NCBI GenBank assembly: GCA_018303645.1
Contig: JAGVXR010000041.1
Span: 1-14,937 of the forward strand
Source of the DNA: Candidatus Woesearchaeota archaeon
GTDB taxonomy: Archaea > Nanobdellota > Nanobdellia > Woesearchaeales > GW2011-AR4
Direction: 5' to 3'
Length of the DNA stretch: 14,937 nucleotides
Shown here: piece after piece, positions 1 through 6,812 of the stretch
Numbering within the stretch: the stretch's first letter is position 1
Layout of the letters: every line of letters starts with the position of its first letter
Translations under genes and position numbers: made by a program
Notes under the pieces: generated by a model
Seen by the model: the letters and a program-made list of their open reading frames with translations, nothing else
Databases searched by the model: none
Told to the model about the DNA's origin: nothing

Positions 1-62
1 CTCAGCGAGAAAACATCGCTGTACTTCACTTTAAACTCCGGAATAGAAGCAATAACTCCCAT
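1..62 (-). CDS. Unrecognised protein, 5' end only (cut by window edge)
   Basis: The first twenty codons of a minus-strand gene are visible and read MGVIASIPEFKVKYSDVFSL before the window ends. Function cannot be assigned from this fragment; it has no signal peptide or membrane segment. Two ATG codons are in frame, at 74 and 62. I chose 62 because the centre of the TATA box TTTATAAA (86-93) then lies about 27 bp upstream, the spacing seen before most other genes here. The longer start would add MKQG. The gene is divergent from the YchF GTPase, with only 53 bp between the two start codons. The reading frame and promoter are seen; that it is a real conserved gene is inference. Confidence 0.5.
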   Translation of the reverse strand, partial: MGVIASIPEFKVKYSDVFSL

Positions 63-85
63 GCCCTGTTTCATTGAAAAGTAAA

Positions 86-93
86 TTTATAAA
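86..93. promoter_or_regulatory. Palindromic TATA box shared by two divergent genes
   Basis: TTTATAAA is a perfect palindrome centred at 89.5. The plus-strand ATG at 116 is 26.5 bp to one side and the minus-strand ATG at 62 is 27.5 bp to the other, so either transcript would start at or next to its start codon. No second TATA-like sequence is visible in the 53-bp gap. Confidence 0.6.
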
Positions 94-115
94 GGTTTCG
101 ATTACACCGCTTATA

Positions 116-1218
116 ATGTTAATCGGATTAGTCGGGAAGCCATCGGCAGGAAAATCCACTTTCTTTAAGGCATCCACTTTAGCGAATGTTGAGATAGCAA
201 GCTATCCTTTCACTACGATTCACCCTAACCACGGAACAGGCTACGTAAGGGTAGAATGCTCTGACAGGGAATTCAATGTTAAATGCAACCCAAGATTTGG
301 GTACTGCATCGACAGCAAAAGGTTTGTGCCTGTTGAATTGCTTGATGTTGCAGGATTAGTTCCTGGCGCCCATGAAGGCAAGGGAATGGGCAACCAGTTT
401 CTTGACGACCTGAACCAGGCTGACGCATTGATACACATAATAGATGCTGCAGGCTCAACAAACGAGAAAAAGGCTGGGACAGGTTTGCAAGGACCGTAAA
501 TCAGGAAAAGCCCGAGCTGAACAAGGCTGTTGCAAAGCAGCTAAGCTCTTTAAGGGTAAATGAAAAGCTGATAGACGGGGTTATTCAAAAACTGGCTCTT
601 GATGCTGATATAATGAAGTGGGATAGGAATATTCTTCTGAAAATCGCGACAGAGCTCAGAAAAGCCACAAAGCCAATGGTTATTGCATGCAATAAGGTAG
701 ATGTTAATGGCGCCTATGAAAATTTTGAAAGATTAAAGAAAGAGTTTCCGGGGCGCCTGCTTGTGGCTTGCAGCGCAGAGGCAGAGCTTGCCCTAAGGGA
801 AGCTGCAAAACATGAATTGATCAGGTATATGCCTGGCGACAGCGATTTCCAGACTTTAAATGAAGGCAGTCTGAATGAAAAGCAGAAAAATGCCTTGGAG
901 TTTATAAGAGCGGAAGTCCTCAAAAAATTCGGCTCGACAGGGGTGCAGAAAGTGCTTGACATCGCTGTTTTTGAATTGTTAAATTACATTGCAATATTCC
1001 CAGGAGGGGTGAATAAGCTTGCAGACCAGCACGGCAACACTTTGCCAGACTGCTTTTTGATGCCTCCGAACACAACTGCATTGGACTTTGCTTTCAGGCT
1101 GCATACCGATATTGGCAGTCATTTCATCAAGGCAATTGATGTAAGGACAAAAAAGCCTGTTGGAAAAGAATATCTGCTGAAAAACAGGGATGTTGTTGAG
1201 ATTGTGACGAGCAAATAA
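116..1218 (+). pseudogene. Archaeal YchF/Ygr210-type GTPase, broken by internal deletion and frameshift
   Basis: This is a TRAFAC-class GTPase of the YchF/Obg group, thought to act on ribosomes or translation. From the ATG at 116, chosen for its TATA spacing, the first frame shows the P-loop GKPSAGKS (residues 7-14), the switch region YPFTTI and DVAG (77-80) followed by LVPGAHEGKGMGNQFLDDL. The frame continues to a stop at 499, but homology leaves it in the A run at 467-471. The next frame resumes at KGWDRFARTVNQEKPELNK, then NKVD (the GTP-specific G4 motif of archaeal members) and a C-terminal TGS domain ending at 1218. Compared with remembered archaeal homologues of about 397 residues, some 30 codons between the GSTNE segment and KGWDRF are absent and the frame changes. 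As written it cannot give a full protein. True mutation and assembly error are both possible. Confidence 0.85.
467..471 (+). other. Deletion/frameshift junction inside the YchF gene
   Basis: The run AAAAA joins the upstream frame (ending N-E-K) to the downstream frame (K-G-W-D-R-F). Reading straight through in the upstream frame reaches a stop at 497-499. The poly-A junction would suit loss between short A-rich direct repeats, but the missing sequence cannot be seen. Confidence 0.75.
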
Positions 1219-1225
1219 CCACTAC

Positions 1226-1235
1226 TTTTATAAAT
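1226..1235 (+). promoter_or_regulatory. TATA box of tRNA-Gly
   Basis: TTTTATAAAT is centred about 28 bp before the first base of the tRNA at 1259, fitting transcription start at or just before the mature 5' end. It lies directly after the YchF stop codon. Confidence 0.7.
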
Positions 1236-1278
1236 CCACTTTCAAAACTTCTTTTGGTGCGCTGGTGGTCTAATGGCT

Positions 1279-1367
1279 ACAACCCTTTGCAAAAGCGTTG
1301 ATGGAAAGCATGCAATGTGGCATTTTCAATGCCACGGAACGATTGTTGCAGAAAAGGTTTGCCATAA
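1279..1367 (+). other. tRNA-Gly intron 1, D loop, 89 nt
   Basis: The bulge-helix-bulge has the central helix ATGG (1273-1276) with CCAT (1362-1365), bulges CTA (1277-1279) and AAA (1366-1368), and an inner helix starting CAA/TTG. Cutting CT|A and AA|A joins T1278 to A1368 and restores the D loop TAATGGCTAT. The intron is itself strongly folded: CGTT (1296-1299) pairs with AACG (1338-1341), and an 8-bp hairpin GTGGCATT-TTC-AATGCCAC spans 1317-1335. Confidence 0.78.
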
Positions 1368-1384
1368 ATGACTGCGGCCTTCCA

Positions 1385-1398
1385 TTAGTTTAGAAGGC
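1385..1398 (+). other. tRNA-Gly intron 2, canonical anticodon-loop site 37/38, 14 nt
   Basis: The central helix is CTTC (1379-1382) with GAAG (1393-1396), and the bulges are CAT (1383-1385) and GCA (1397-1399). The outer helix is the anticodon stem itself. Cutting CA|T and GC|A removes 14 nt and leaves the 7-nt anticodon loop CTTCCAA. This is the usual archaeal intron position. Confidence 0.85.
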
Positions 1399-1413
1399 AG
1401 CCGCGTGTCCGGG

Positions 1414-1444
1414 AAATTGTAAGCAAAAACTTATGATTCGGAAA
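1414..1444 (+). other. tRNA-Gly intron 3, T arm (53/54), 31 nt
   Basis: The central helix is TCCG (1408-1411) with CGGA (1439-1442), and the bulges are GGA (1412-1414) and AAT (1443-1445). Inside is a 9-bp hairpin AATTGTAAG/CTTATGATT (1415-1423 with 1430-1438, two wobble pairs) closed by CAAAAA. Removal joins CCGGG directly to TTCGAAT, giving a normal T arm. The outer helix is poor, so this is a relaxed motif. Confidence 0.82.
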
Positions 1445-1513
1445 TTCGAATCCCGGCCGGCGCATTTTATTTTCCAAAAAAAATTTCAAGTTAAAGAAAA
1501 AAATAATTAATGC

Positions 1514-2257
1514 CTATATTAATGGCTTCTTCTGCCTGAAAATCTCAACTATCTCTTTCTTTTTCGGTGTTTCTGTTCTGGTTATTGTCCTTCTTGGAGT
1601 CTTTATTGTAGTGACTTTCTTTTTGGGAGTGATTTTCCGTGTGATTATCTTTCTCGGGGTTGCTTTTCTCCTTATTTTCTTTCTTGAAACAGATTTCCTT
1701 ATATCTTTCTTTCCCTCTATTTTCCTGTTCAGCTGCACGATTCTTTTTTGCTGGCTTACAATCCTCTTTACGAGCCCTGAATCAGCACTTTTGGCCCTTC
1801 TCGAACTTATTTTAAGGATGTTTTTTAATTTCTTTGTTTCCTTCTGTGATTTTTTTAATGAGTAGCCAAGCTTACCTGCCCTCAGGGACTCTGCTTTCGA
1901 TTTTAACTCGAGTTTTTTTATTGAATTTTTATTCCCCGACATATTTTTTGACATCCGCTGGTAATTTGACGAAATTATGTTTATGCCGTTCCTGAGCGTA
2001 TTGACTGCTGCAATAGCATCAGACATCGAGCTGCTTATCCTGTCAATTTTAGAGCTTATGCTTAGGTTATTGCTGCTGGCATTCCTGCTTAAATTAAGCA
2101 GTTCGTTGTCAATTGCAGAAATTCTGCTGCCAAAAGAGGCAATTATATTTTTTAAGCTCTCGATTTCAAGGCTTATGCCCGATATGTCAGCCTTGACTAG
2201 CTCAAATGACTCGATAGTCTTCCTCTTGTGAACCGAAAAGTCTTTTCGTAGCCCCAA
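1514..2257 (-). CDS. Coiled-coil protein with basic 10-residue repeat tail
   Basis: This 247-residue protein of unassigned function has a short basic start (MGLRKDFSVHKRK), then about 150 residues of heptad-rich helix (about 15-185) expected to form a coiled coil. The tail is very basic and contains four 10-residue repeats at 200-239: TPRKIITRKI, TPKKKVTTIK, TPRRTITRTE and TPKKKEIVEI. There is no signal peptide or membrane helix. The tail could bind DNA or RNA, or the cell surface polymer; that is inference. The start is TTG at 2257; an in-frame stop lies just upstream and no internal ATG occurs before residue 78. A TATA-like stretch (2287-2298) would give a leader of a few bases. The general plan recalls hypothetical proteins of Woesearchaeota, from memory only. 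Confidence 0.72.
   Translation of the reverse strand: MGLRKDFSVHKRKTIESFELVKADISGISLEIESLKNIIASFGSRISAIDNELLNLSRNASSNNLSISSKIDRISSSMSDAIAAVNTLRNGINIISSNYQRMSKNMSGNKNSIKKLELKSKAESLRAGKLGYSLKKSQKETKKLKNILKISSRRAKSADSGLVKRIVSQQKRIVQLNRKIEGKKDIRKSVSRKKIRRKATPRKIITRKITPKKKVTTIKTPRRTITRTETPKKKEIVEIFRQKKPLI
1541..1660 (-). repeat. Four tandem 30-bp coding repeats
   Basis: These encode residues 200-239 of the coiled-coil protein. Each unit begins Thr-Pro and is rich in Lys, Arg, Thr and Ile. The period is exactly ten residues. The ten residues before them (VSRKKIRRKA) look like a diverged fifth unit. Confidence 0.7.
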
Positions 2258-2286
2258 CTTATACCACTTTAGAATAGCAAAATCAC

Positions 2287-2298
2287 TATATATTTAAA
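2287..2298 (-). promoter_or_regulatory. TATA-like box of the coiled-coil protein gene
   Basis: On the minus strand this reads TTTAAATATATA, centred about 35 bp before the TTG start at 2257. That spacing implies a leader of roughly eight bases. No Shine-Dalgarno sequence is evident. Confidence 0.45.
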
Positions 2299-2324
2299 TG
2301 TTATGGATTTTACAATGCCAAATA

Positions 2325-2334
2325 TTTTATAAAG
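2325..2334 (+). promoter_or_regulatory. TATA box of the glycosyltransferase gene
   Basis: TTTTATAAAG is centred about 26 bp before the ATG at 2356, the spacing expected for a leaderless transcript. Confidence 0.6.
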
Positions 2335-2355
2335 AAGCATCTTCTATTTAATGCC

Positions 2356-3057
2356 ATGATAAGCATAATAATCCCTGCCTTGAATGAAGAAAATTATCTT
2401 CCAAAGCTGTTGGATTCCATAAACCGGCAGGCGTATAAAGATTATGAGATTATAGTGGCAGACGCTAATTCGAAAGACAGCACTGTAAAGATTGCAAGAA
2501 AATACGGCTGCAAGGTTGTAAAAGGCGGCGGATTGCCGGGGATAAGCAGGAACAGGGGAGTGAAGACTGCAAAAGGCGATATTCTCCTTTTTTTGGACGC
2601 TGACTCGGTAATTGGGAAGGATTTTCTCGCAGATGCCGTTAAGGAGATGGAAAATAGAAATCTTGATGCTGCCGGCACCTTCTTAAAGCCCTTGAGCAAC
2701 AAAATTATCGACAGGATTTTTCTAGGCATTTTCAACTTCTGGACATATGCAACCCAGGCTTTCTACCCAAATGCATGCGGCAGCGGCATTTTCTGCAAAA
2801 GATGGCTCCATGAAAAAATTAAGGGATTTGATGAAGAAATAAAATTAAGCGAGGACATGGATTATGTGAAAAGGGCTGGAAATTTCGGCAAATTCGGCAT
2901 AATAAGAAATCCAAAAGTGATTTACTCAATGAGGAGGTATGACAGGGAAGGCAGGCTTAAAGTCGGCTTCAAGCTTTTTCTCTCAGCGCTGTACAGGCTC
3001 ATCTTCGGCGAGATAAGAAGCAATGTTTTTAATTACAAGCTTAAATACAAGAGATGA
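2356..3057 (+). CDS. Family 2 glycosyltransferase (GT-A fold)
   Basis: This 233-residue enzyme is expected to transfer a sugar from a nucleotide-sugar donor to a glycan or lipid acceptor at the cytoplasmic face of the membrane. The nucleotide-binding start SIIIPALNEENYLPKLLDSI is typical, followed by the Asp of VADANSKDST (36). DAD (81-83) is the metal-binding DxD motif, and SEDMDYVKRA (165-174) carries the acidic pair of the catalytic ED motif. The middle stretch around 118-140 is aromatic and hydrophobic and may touch the membrane, but no clear transmembrane helix follows. Length is usual for a single-domain member. The ATG at 2356 lies where a leaderless transcript would begin. The stop codon directly abuts the SMC stop on the other strand. 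The acceptor and sugar cannot be told from sequence. Confidence 0.88.
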   Translation: MISIIIPALNEENYLPKLLDSINRQAYKDYEIIVADANSKDSTVKIARKYGCKVVKGGGLPGISRNRGVKTAKGDILLFLDADSVIGKDFLADAVKEMENRNLDAAGTFLKPLSNKIIDRIFLGIFNFWTYATQAFYPNACGSGIFCKRWLHEKIKGFDEEIKLSEDMDYVKRAGNFGKFGIIRNPKVIYSMRRYDREGRLKVGFKLFLSALYRLIFGEIRSNVFNYKLKYKR

Positions 3058-5781
3058 CTAAATCTTCAGGCTCACCACCTGCGAAACCCCGTCATTGTTC
3101 ATAGAAATCCCGTAAAGGACATCAGCTTCTGAAATTACATTGTCGTTGTGAGAAATCATTATGTACTGGGCTTTCTCGGCGTACTTCCTTATCAGCTTAG
3201 CCAATTTCTCGCTGTTGTGCTTGTCCAGCGCAGCATCAACCTCATCAAGAACATAAAAAGAGGCAGGCTCGTGCTCCTGTATTGCAAAAATGAATGCCAA
3301 TGCAGTCAGTGTCTTCTCTCCCCCTGAAAGCCCCCTGATGTCCAGGAACTTGCTGCCGGTTATCTTTACATTAATCCTTACGCCGGCTTCAAACGGGTTT
3401 TCCTCGTTCTCAAGCACAAGGTTGGCTTCCGCGCCTTTTGTAGTCAGCATTCCAAAGAAATTCTGGAAATTGCCGTTAACAACCTCAAATGTCTTCATAA
3501 ACAGCTCTTTTTTCTTGCCCTCTATTTCCTTCATCATGACTAAAACATCATCCTTTTCTTTCCCAAGCTTGTCTTTTTTCTCAAGGAATTCATTGTACTG
3601 CCTTTCAGCCTCGTCATAAACCTCCAGAGCGCGCATATTGACAGAGCCTATATCCTCCCTCATCTTCTCAAACTTCGAGATTTCGCTTTTTAGCTGTTCC
3701 TCTGTCTTTTCCATGTCAAGTTTTACCCCTTCATATTGCGCAAATTCCTGGTTTAAAGCTGCTGATGAAGCTGATATTTCCGCGTTCTTCAGGGAATTAA
3801 AATTAACTTTTATTTCAACCTGCCTGCTTTCCTCGGTTATTTTGTCAATTGCCATGTCGTTCTTCTGTATTTCCCCGTTTATTTTATTTTGCTTTGAAAA
3901 CAGGCTTTTGAACTTTGTATAGAATTCCTTTGCGATATTCTCTTTTTCCATGAGCAGGGATTCTTTTTGGGTAATTGCCTCATTCAGCCTTTTTAGCTCA
4001 TTATTGAAGTCCCCTTCATCCTTGCCGAGCTGCTTCAGGATCTTTTCTGTTTTTTCCCTGTCGGGCAAAAATATGTTGATTACCTGCGCGTCGATATTTT
4101 TTATCTCAGAGCTGATTTTTATGATGTCCTCGCTCAGCTCCTTGAATTTCTGCTCAAATGTGTTAAGCTCTGCGAGCAATGAAGGATTGTTAAGCTGTGA
4201 AATCACCCCCCTCAGCTTCTGCTTCTCGATTTTAAGGCTTGTCAGCTGGCTGTTGCATTCTGAAATCTTGCCGTTGATTTTGGCCATTTCATTGTCAATT
4301 CCTTTCCCTCTTGCCTCGAGCTCCTTTTGCTGCTGCCTTGAGGCATTGGCATCAGCCGGAATATGCATGGATGTTTCTGACTTTATTATTTCCCCTTCGA
4401 AAATCGCCTTTTTCTCCCTCAGCTCGGTTATTTTCGCCTCGTTTTCGCTTCTTCTTTTTTCGAGCGTGGAGATTATATTTGCAAGCTCATTCGCCTTTTT
4501 TTCATTTTCCTCAAGGCTTTCGCCAACTTCCCTTTCCCTGAAGCCGAACGCCTCTTTTTTTCTTTCCCTGAAGCCGCCGTGCATTGCGCCGCTCACATCT
4601 GCCACGTCCCCGTCCAGAGTTACATATTTGGCTTTGCCTATCCCCAGCCTTGTTGCGACGTGTATGCTGTCCACCACAACAGCGTCGGAAAATACGTAAG
4701 AAAATATTTTTTTGAATTTCGGATCAAAGGAAACAAGGTTGATTGCAAAGTCATGAACCCCCTTTGCGCCTGCAAGTTTTTTCGCCTCTTCGCTTATGTC
4801 TTTTCCGGACACTTTGTTTAAAGGCAAAAAAGTCGCAGTGCCGAGCTTGTTCTGCTTCAGGTAGTCTATCAGCTCTGCCGCAAGCCTCTCGTTCTCAACC
4901 ACAATGCTTTTGACGCGGGCCCCTGCCGCAACTTCCAGGGCAACAGCATACTTTGAGCTTACATTGCCAAGCTCGGCAACAGTCCCGTAAATGCCTTCCC
5001 TCTTTCCCTTAAGCTCAAGGATTTTTTTGACAGCCAAGTCCCCTCTTGCAACTTCCCTTATCGTTATGTCTTTCGCGCGGAGCTTTGCAATCTCCTCATT
5101 AACAGCATTTAATTTTCTTCTTGACTCTGAAAGCTGCACGGCAAAGCTTGAATCCTCGTCAAGGCATTTGTTAAGCTCGAGAGTTGATGCCTTGAACGCC
5201 TGCCTTTTGTCCTTCAGCGCATCAATCTGCTGCCTGTATTCGTTCTCGACATCAATGACATCCTTTATCTTGTCTTCTATAGCATTTATTTCATGGCTTA
5301 GCCTGTCCTTCTCCCTTATGAGGTTGTGTTGCTGCTCCCTTAATCCGGTTATTTCTTTCTGCAGTTCGTCTGCCTTTCTGTCAATTTCCTCAACCTGCTT
5401 TTCAATTCCCGCAACGCTGTCCAGATTGTTCTTTTCCTTGAACTTGAGTATTTTGTTGCTGATTATATTCCTGTCGCTGTTTTTTGATTCTATTTGAGCT
5501 TCATAATCTTTTTTCTCATTTGCCATTTGCTGGATTCTTTTTTCGATGTCGTCAATGCTGCCTTTCAGGTCATTTCTTCTCTGGTTTATCCTGCTTAATT
5601 CGTTTTTCAGCGTGTCAATTCTGGAGCTGTTTTTTGCCAGTTCTATCTTTAATGTCTCTACTTCCTTGTTGAGTTTTATCTGTTCTATCTCGCCTTTTTC
5701 CTCTATCTCCCTTGATATGCTTTCAATCTGCTTCTTTTTTTCCTCATTTTCCGCTTTCAGTTTGCTTATCTTTTCCCTCAA
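3058..5781 (-). CDS. smc: SMC chromosome-segregation ATPase, C-terminal three quarters (after in-frame stop)
   Basis: This 907-residue reading frame continues, in the same frame, the SMC head encoded at 5815-6621; only a TAA stop and eleven codons separate them. Together they give about 1187 codons, the normal SMC length. The first 245 residues are coiled coil. The hinge covers about 250-405 (GIYGTVAELG, VALEVAAGARVKSIVV, YVTLDGDVADVSGAMHGG). A returning coiled coil follows, then the C-terminal head with signature LSGGEK (818-823) and Walker B FYVLDEVDAALD (842-853, catalytic Glu 847). The TTG at 5781 is only the first possible start; no good ribosome-binding site or TATA box precedes it, so separate expression is doubtful. 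The intact protein would form dimers that compact and separate chromosomes. Whether the break is real is the main uncertainty. Confidence 0.9.
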   Translation of the reverse strand: MREKISKLKAENEEKKKQIESISREIEEKGEIEQIKLNKEVETLKIELAKNSSRIDTLKNELSRINQRRNDLKGSIDDIEKRIQQMANEKKDYEAQIESKNSDRNIISNKILKFKEKNNLDSVAGIEKQVEEIDRKADELQKEITGLREQQHNLIREKDRLSHEINAIEDKIKDVIDVENEYRQQIDALKDKRQAFKASTLELNKCLDEDSSFAVQLSESRRKLNAVNEEIAKLRAKDITIREVARGDLAVKKILELKGKREGIYGTVAELGNVSSKYAVALEVAAGARVKSIVVENERLAAELIDYLKQNKLGTATFLPLNKVSGKDISEEAKKLAGAKGVHDFAINLVSFDPKFKKIFSYVFSDAVVVDSIHVATRLGIGKAKYVTLDGDVADVSGAMHGGFRERKKEAFGFREREVGESLEENEKKANELANIISTLEKRRSENEAKITELREKKAIFEGEIIKSETSMHIPADANASRQQQKELEARGKGIDNEMAKINGKISECNSQLTSLKIEKQKLRGVISQLNNPSLLAELNTFEQKFKELSEDIIKISSEIKNIDAQVINIFLPDREKTEKILKQLGKDEGDFNNELKRLNEAITQKESLLMEKENIAKEFYTKFKSLFSKQNKINGEIQKNDMAIDKITEESRQVEIKVNFNSLKNAEISASSAALNQEFAQYEGVKLDMEKTEEQLKSEISKFEKMREDIGSVNMRALEVYDEAERQYNEFLEKKDKLGKEKDDVLVMMKEIEGKKKELFMKTFEVVNGNFQNFFGMLTTKGAEANLVLENEENPFEAGVRINVKITGSKFLDIRGLSGGEKTLTALAFIFAIQEHEPASFYVLDEVDAALDKHNSEKLAKLIRKYAEKAQYIMISHNDNVISEADVLYGISMNNDGVSQVVSLKI

Positions 5782-5814
5782 AGCCGCTAAGTCGCTGTTT
5801 CCTAAGTCTATCTT

Positions 5815-5817
5815 TTA
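5815..5817 (-). other. In-frame TAA stop interrupting smc
   Basis: On the minus strand the frame reads ...NERKEIK, TAA, KIDLGNSDLAALREK... The codons on both sides are in one frame and both encode plausible charged coiled coil. A single base change (for example from CAA, GAA or AAA) would explain it. Confidence 0.85.
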
Positions 5818-6621
5818 CTTAATTTCCTTTCTTTCATTGTCTTTTTTGTCCATCTGGATTTTCAAGTAGCTTGCCTTGTTCTGTTTTATCCTGTCGCTCA
5901 TGTCCTTGTACTTTAATGCCTGGTCCCTGTCCTTTCTCATCTCCTTGAGGTATGTGCTTCTTTCCGTCAGTATAATCTCCGTTTCCCTCAAATGCTGCTC
6001 GACCTTTTCAAGCTCAAGCATTGCCTTGTGTTTTTTTTCCTCGTAAATTGATATGCCCGCAATGTCCTCTATCAAAACTCTCCTGTCCTCAGGATGCATC
6101 TCAACAAACTTTACAATGTCGCCCTGCAGGATTATGTTGTAGCCATCCGGGTCTATTTTCGCCAGTGAAAGCAGGCTTGTTATCTGCTGCCTGGTCATTG
6201 CCTTGTCATTTATCTTGTAGATTGACTGCCCGTTCTGCCTCACTATCCTGGATACCTTGACTTCCTTGTCCTCTGTAGGAAAAATCCTGCCGGAGTTGTC
6301 AAAGTATATGCTCACTTCCCCATGCTTTGCAGGATTCTTTGCCTTGCCCCCGTTGTAGATCAGGTTGGCTGACTTTTCAGCCCTCAGGTCTCTTGAAGAT
6401 GATTTGCCAAGAACAAAGCATAATGCATCCAAAACATTGGATTTTCCGGCGCCATTTGGCCCAAGAACGCAGTTGAAGCTGCCGCCAAACAGTATTTCAG
6501 TGTGCTTTGCAAATGACTTAAAGCCGTGCATCACCATCTTGTTTATTCTGGTGGATTTGGCTGCCTCTGCCGCAACAAGAATCTGGGGCGTTGCATTTCC
6601 GCTTGGAGCTTGCTCTTCCAT
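5815..6621 (-). CDS. smc: SMC chromosome-segregation ATPase, N-terminal head (before in-frame stop)
   Basis: This 268-residue fragment holds the N-terminal ATPase half-domain of SMC. HGFKSFAKHTEI (32-43) precedes Walker A GPNGAGKS (54-61), and YNIILQGDIVKF (161-172) carries the Q-loop. IEDIAGISIYEEKK begins the coiled coil, which is cut by the TAA at 5815-5817. By itself it lacks the signature motif and Walker B, which are in the downstream frame, so it could not hydrolyse ATP. The ATG at 6621 fits a TATA box centred 27 bp upstream. That start gives a 22-residue extension (MEEQAPSGNATPQ...) before the usual beginning at TRINKMV, which is slightly unusual. It has its own promoter and is divergent from the small gene at 6813. 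Confidence 0.9.
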   Translation of the reverse strand: MEEQAPSGNATPQILVAAEAAKSTRINKMVMHGFKSFAKHTEILFGGSFNCVLGPNGAGKSNVLDALCFVLGKSSSRDLRAEKSANLIYNGGKAKNPAKHGEVSIYFDNSGRIFPTEDKEVKVSRIVRQNGQSIYKINDKAMTRQQITSLLSLAKIDPDGYNIILQGDIVKFVEMHPEDRRVLIEDIAGISIYEEKKHKAMLELEKVEQHLRETEIILTERSTYLKEMRKDRDQALKYKDMSDRIKQNKASYLKIQMDKKDNERKEIK

Positions 6622-6643
6622 GGAGGATAATGCTGTACTGGGG

Positions 6644-6652
6644 ATATTTAAA
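6644..6652 (-). promoter_or_regulatory. TATA box of smc
   Basis: On the minus strand it reads TTTAAATAT, centred about 27 bp before the ATG at 6621. This supports that start and a leaderless transcript. Confidence 0.6.
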
Positions 6653-6761
6653 GGTTATTGTTTGTTGGGCCGTAGAGTATTTTGGATATAAATTCAATAT
6701 GGAAAATAAATGTGAATTGTATACTTGAAACATTATGTTATAACTATGTTTTGAAACAATA

Positions 6762-6772
6762 GATTTAAAAAG
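6762..6772 (+). promoter_or_regulatory. TATA-like box of the 48-residue membrane protein gene
   Basis: GATTTAAAAAG is centred near 6767, which predicts a start near 6794 and a leader of about 18 nt carrying GAGGT (6804-6808). Confidence 0.45.
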
Positions 6773-6812
6773 AATAAGAAAAAAGACATTCAGTAATAAA
6801 AAAGAGGTTAAA

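Larger units (their letters stand above)
1259..1464 (+). tRNA. tRNA-Gly (anticodon UCC) with three introns
   Basis: Exons 1259-1278, 1368-1384, 1399-1413 and 1445-1464 join into a 72-nt tRNA. The acceptor stem is GCGCTGG with CCGGCGC (1457-1463) and discriminator A1464. The D stem is GTC/GAC, the anticodon stem GCGGC/GCCGC, the anticodon loop CTTCCAA (anticodon TCC at 1381-1383), the variable loop GTGT, the T stem CCGGG/CCCGG and the T loop TTCGAAT. CCA is not encoded. The body closely resembles archaeal tRNA-Gly. Each of the three breaks is flanked by a 4-bp helix with 3-nt bulges placed so that cutting after the second bulge base restores the expected tRNA, as required by the archaeal splicing endonuclease. 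A TATA box lies upstream and a short T run (TTTT, 1465-1468) follows. The exon structure is deduced from folding, not from RNA data. Confidence 0.88.

Noticed and set aside
1541..1660. CRISPR array from the 30-bp periodicity
   Set aside because: The units are contiguous coding repeats without spacers and vary in sequence; no other array-like repeats occur in the window.
1611..2231. Two plus-strand hydrophobic frames opposite the coiled-coil protein
   Set aside because: They mirror lysine and serine codons of the minus-strand gene, and no TATA box or ribosome-binding site precedes them.
3057..3058. Abutting stop codons of the glycosyltransferase and smc as a regulatory overlap
   Set aside because: Tight tail-to-tail packing is common in small archaeal genomes, and nothing else here points to antisense control.
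3950..4699. Long plus-strand open frame of about 249 codons opposite smc, and several similar ones at 3290-5869
   Set aside because: These are rich in Ser, Phe and Leu, as expected from the complement of charged coiled-coil codons, have no promoter, and lie opposite clear SMC motifs.
5815..5817. Selenocysteine or pyrrolysine insertion at the smc stop
   Set aside because: Those use TGA and TAG; this is TAA, lies in a coiled coil where no special residue is needed, and no insertion element is visible.
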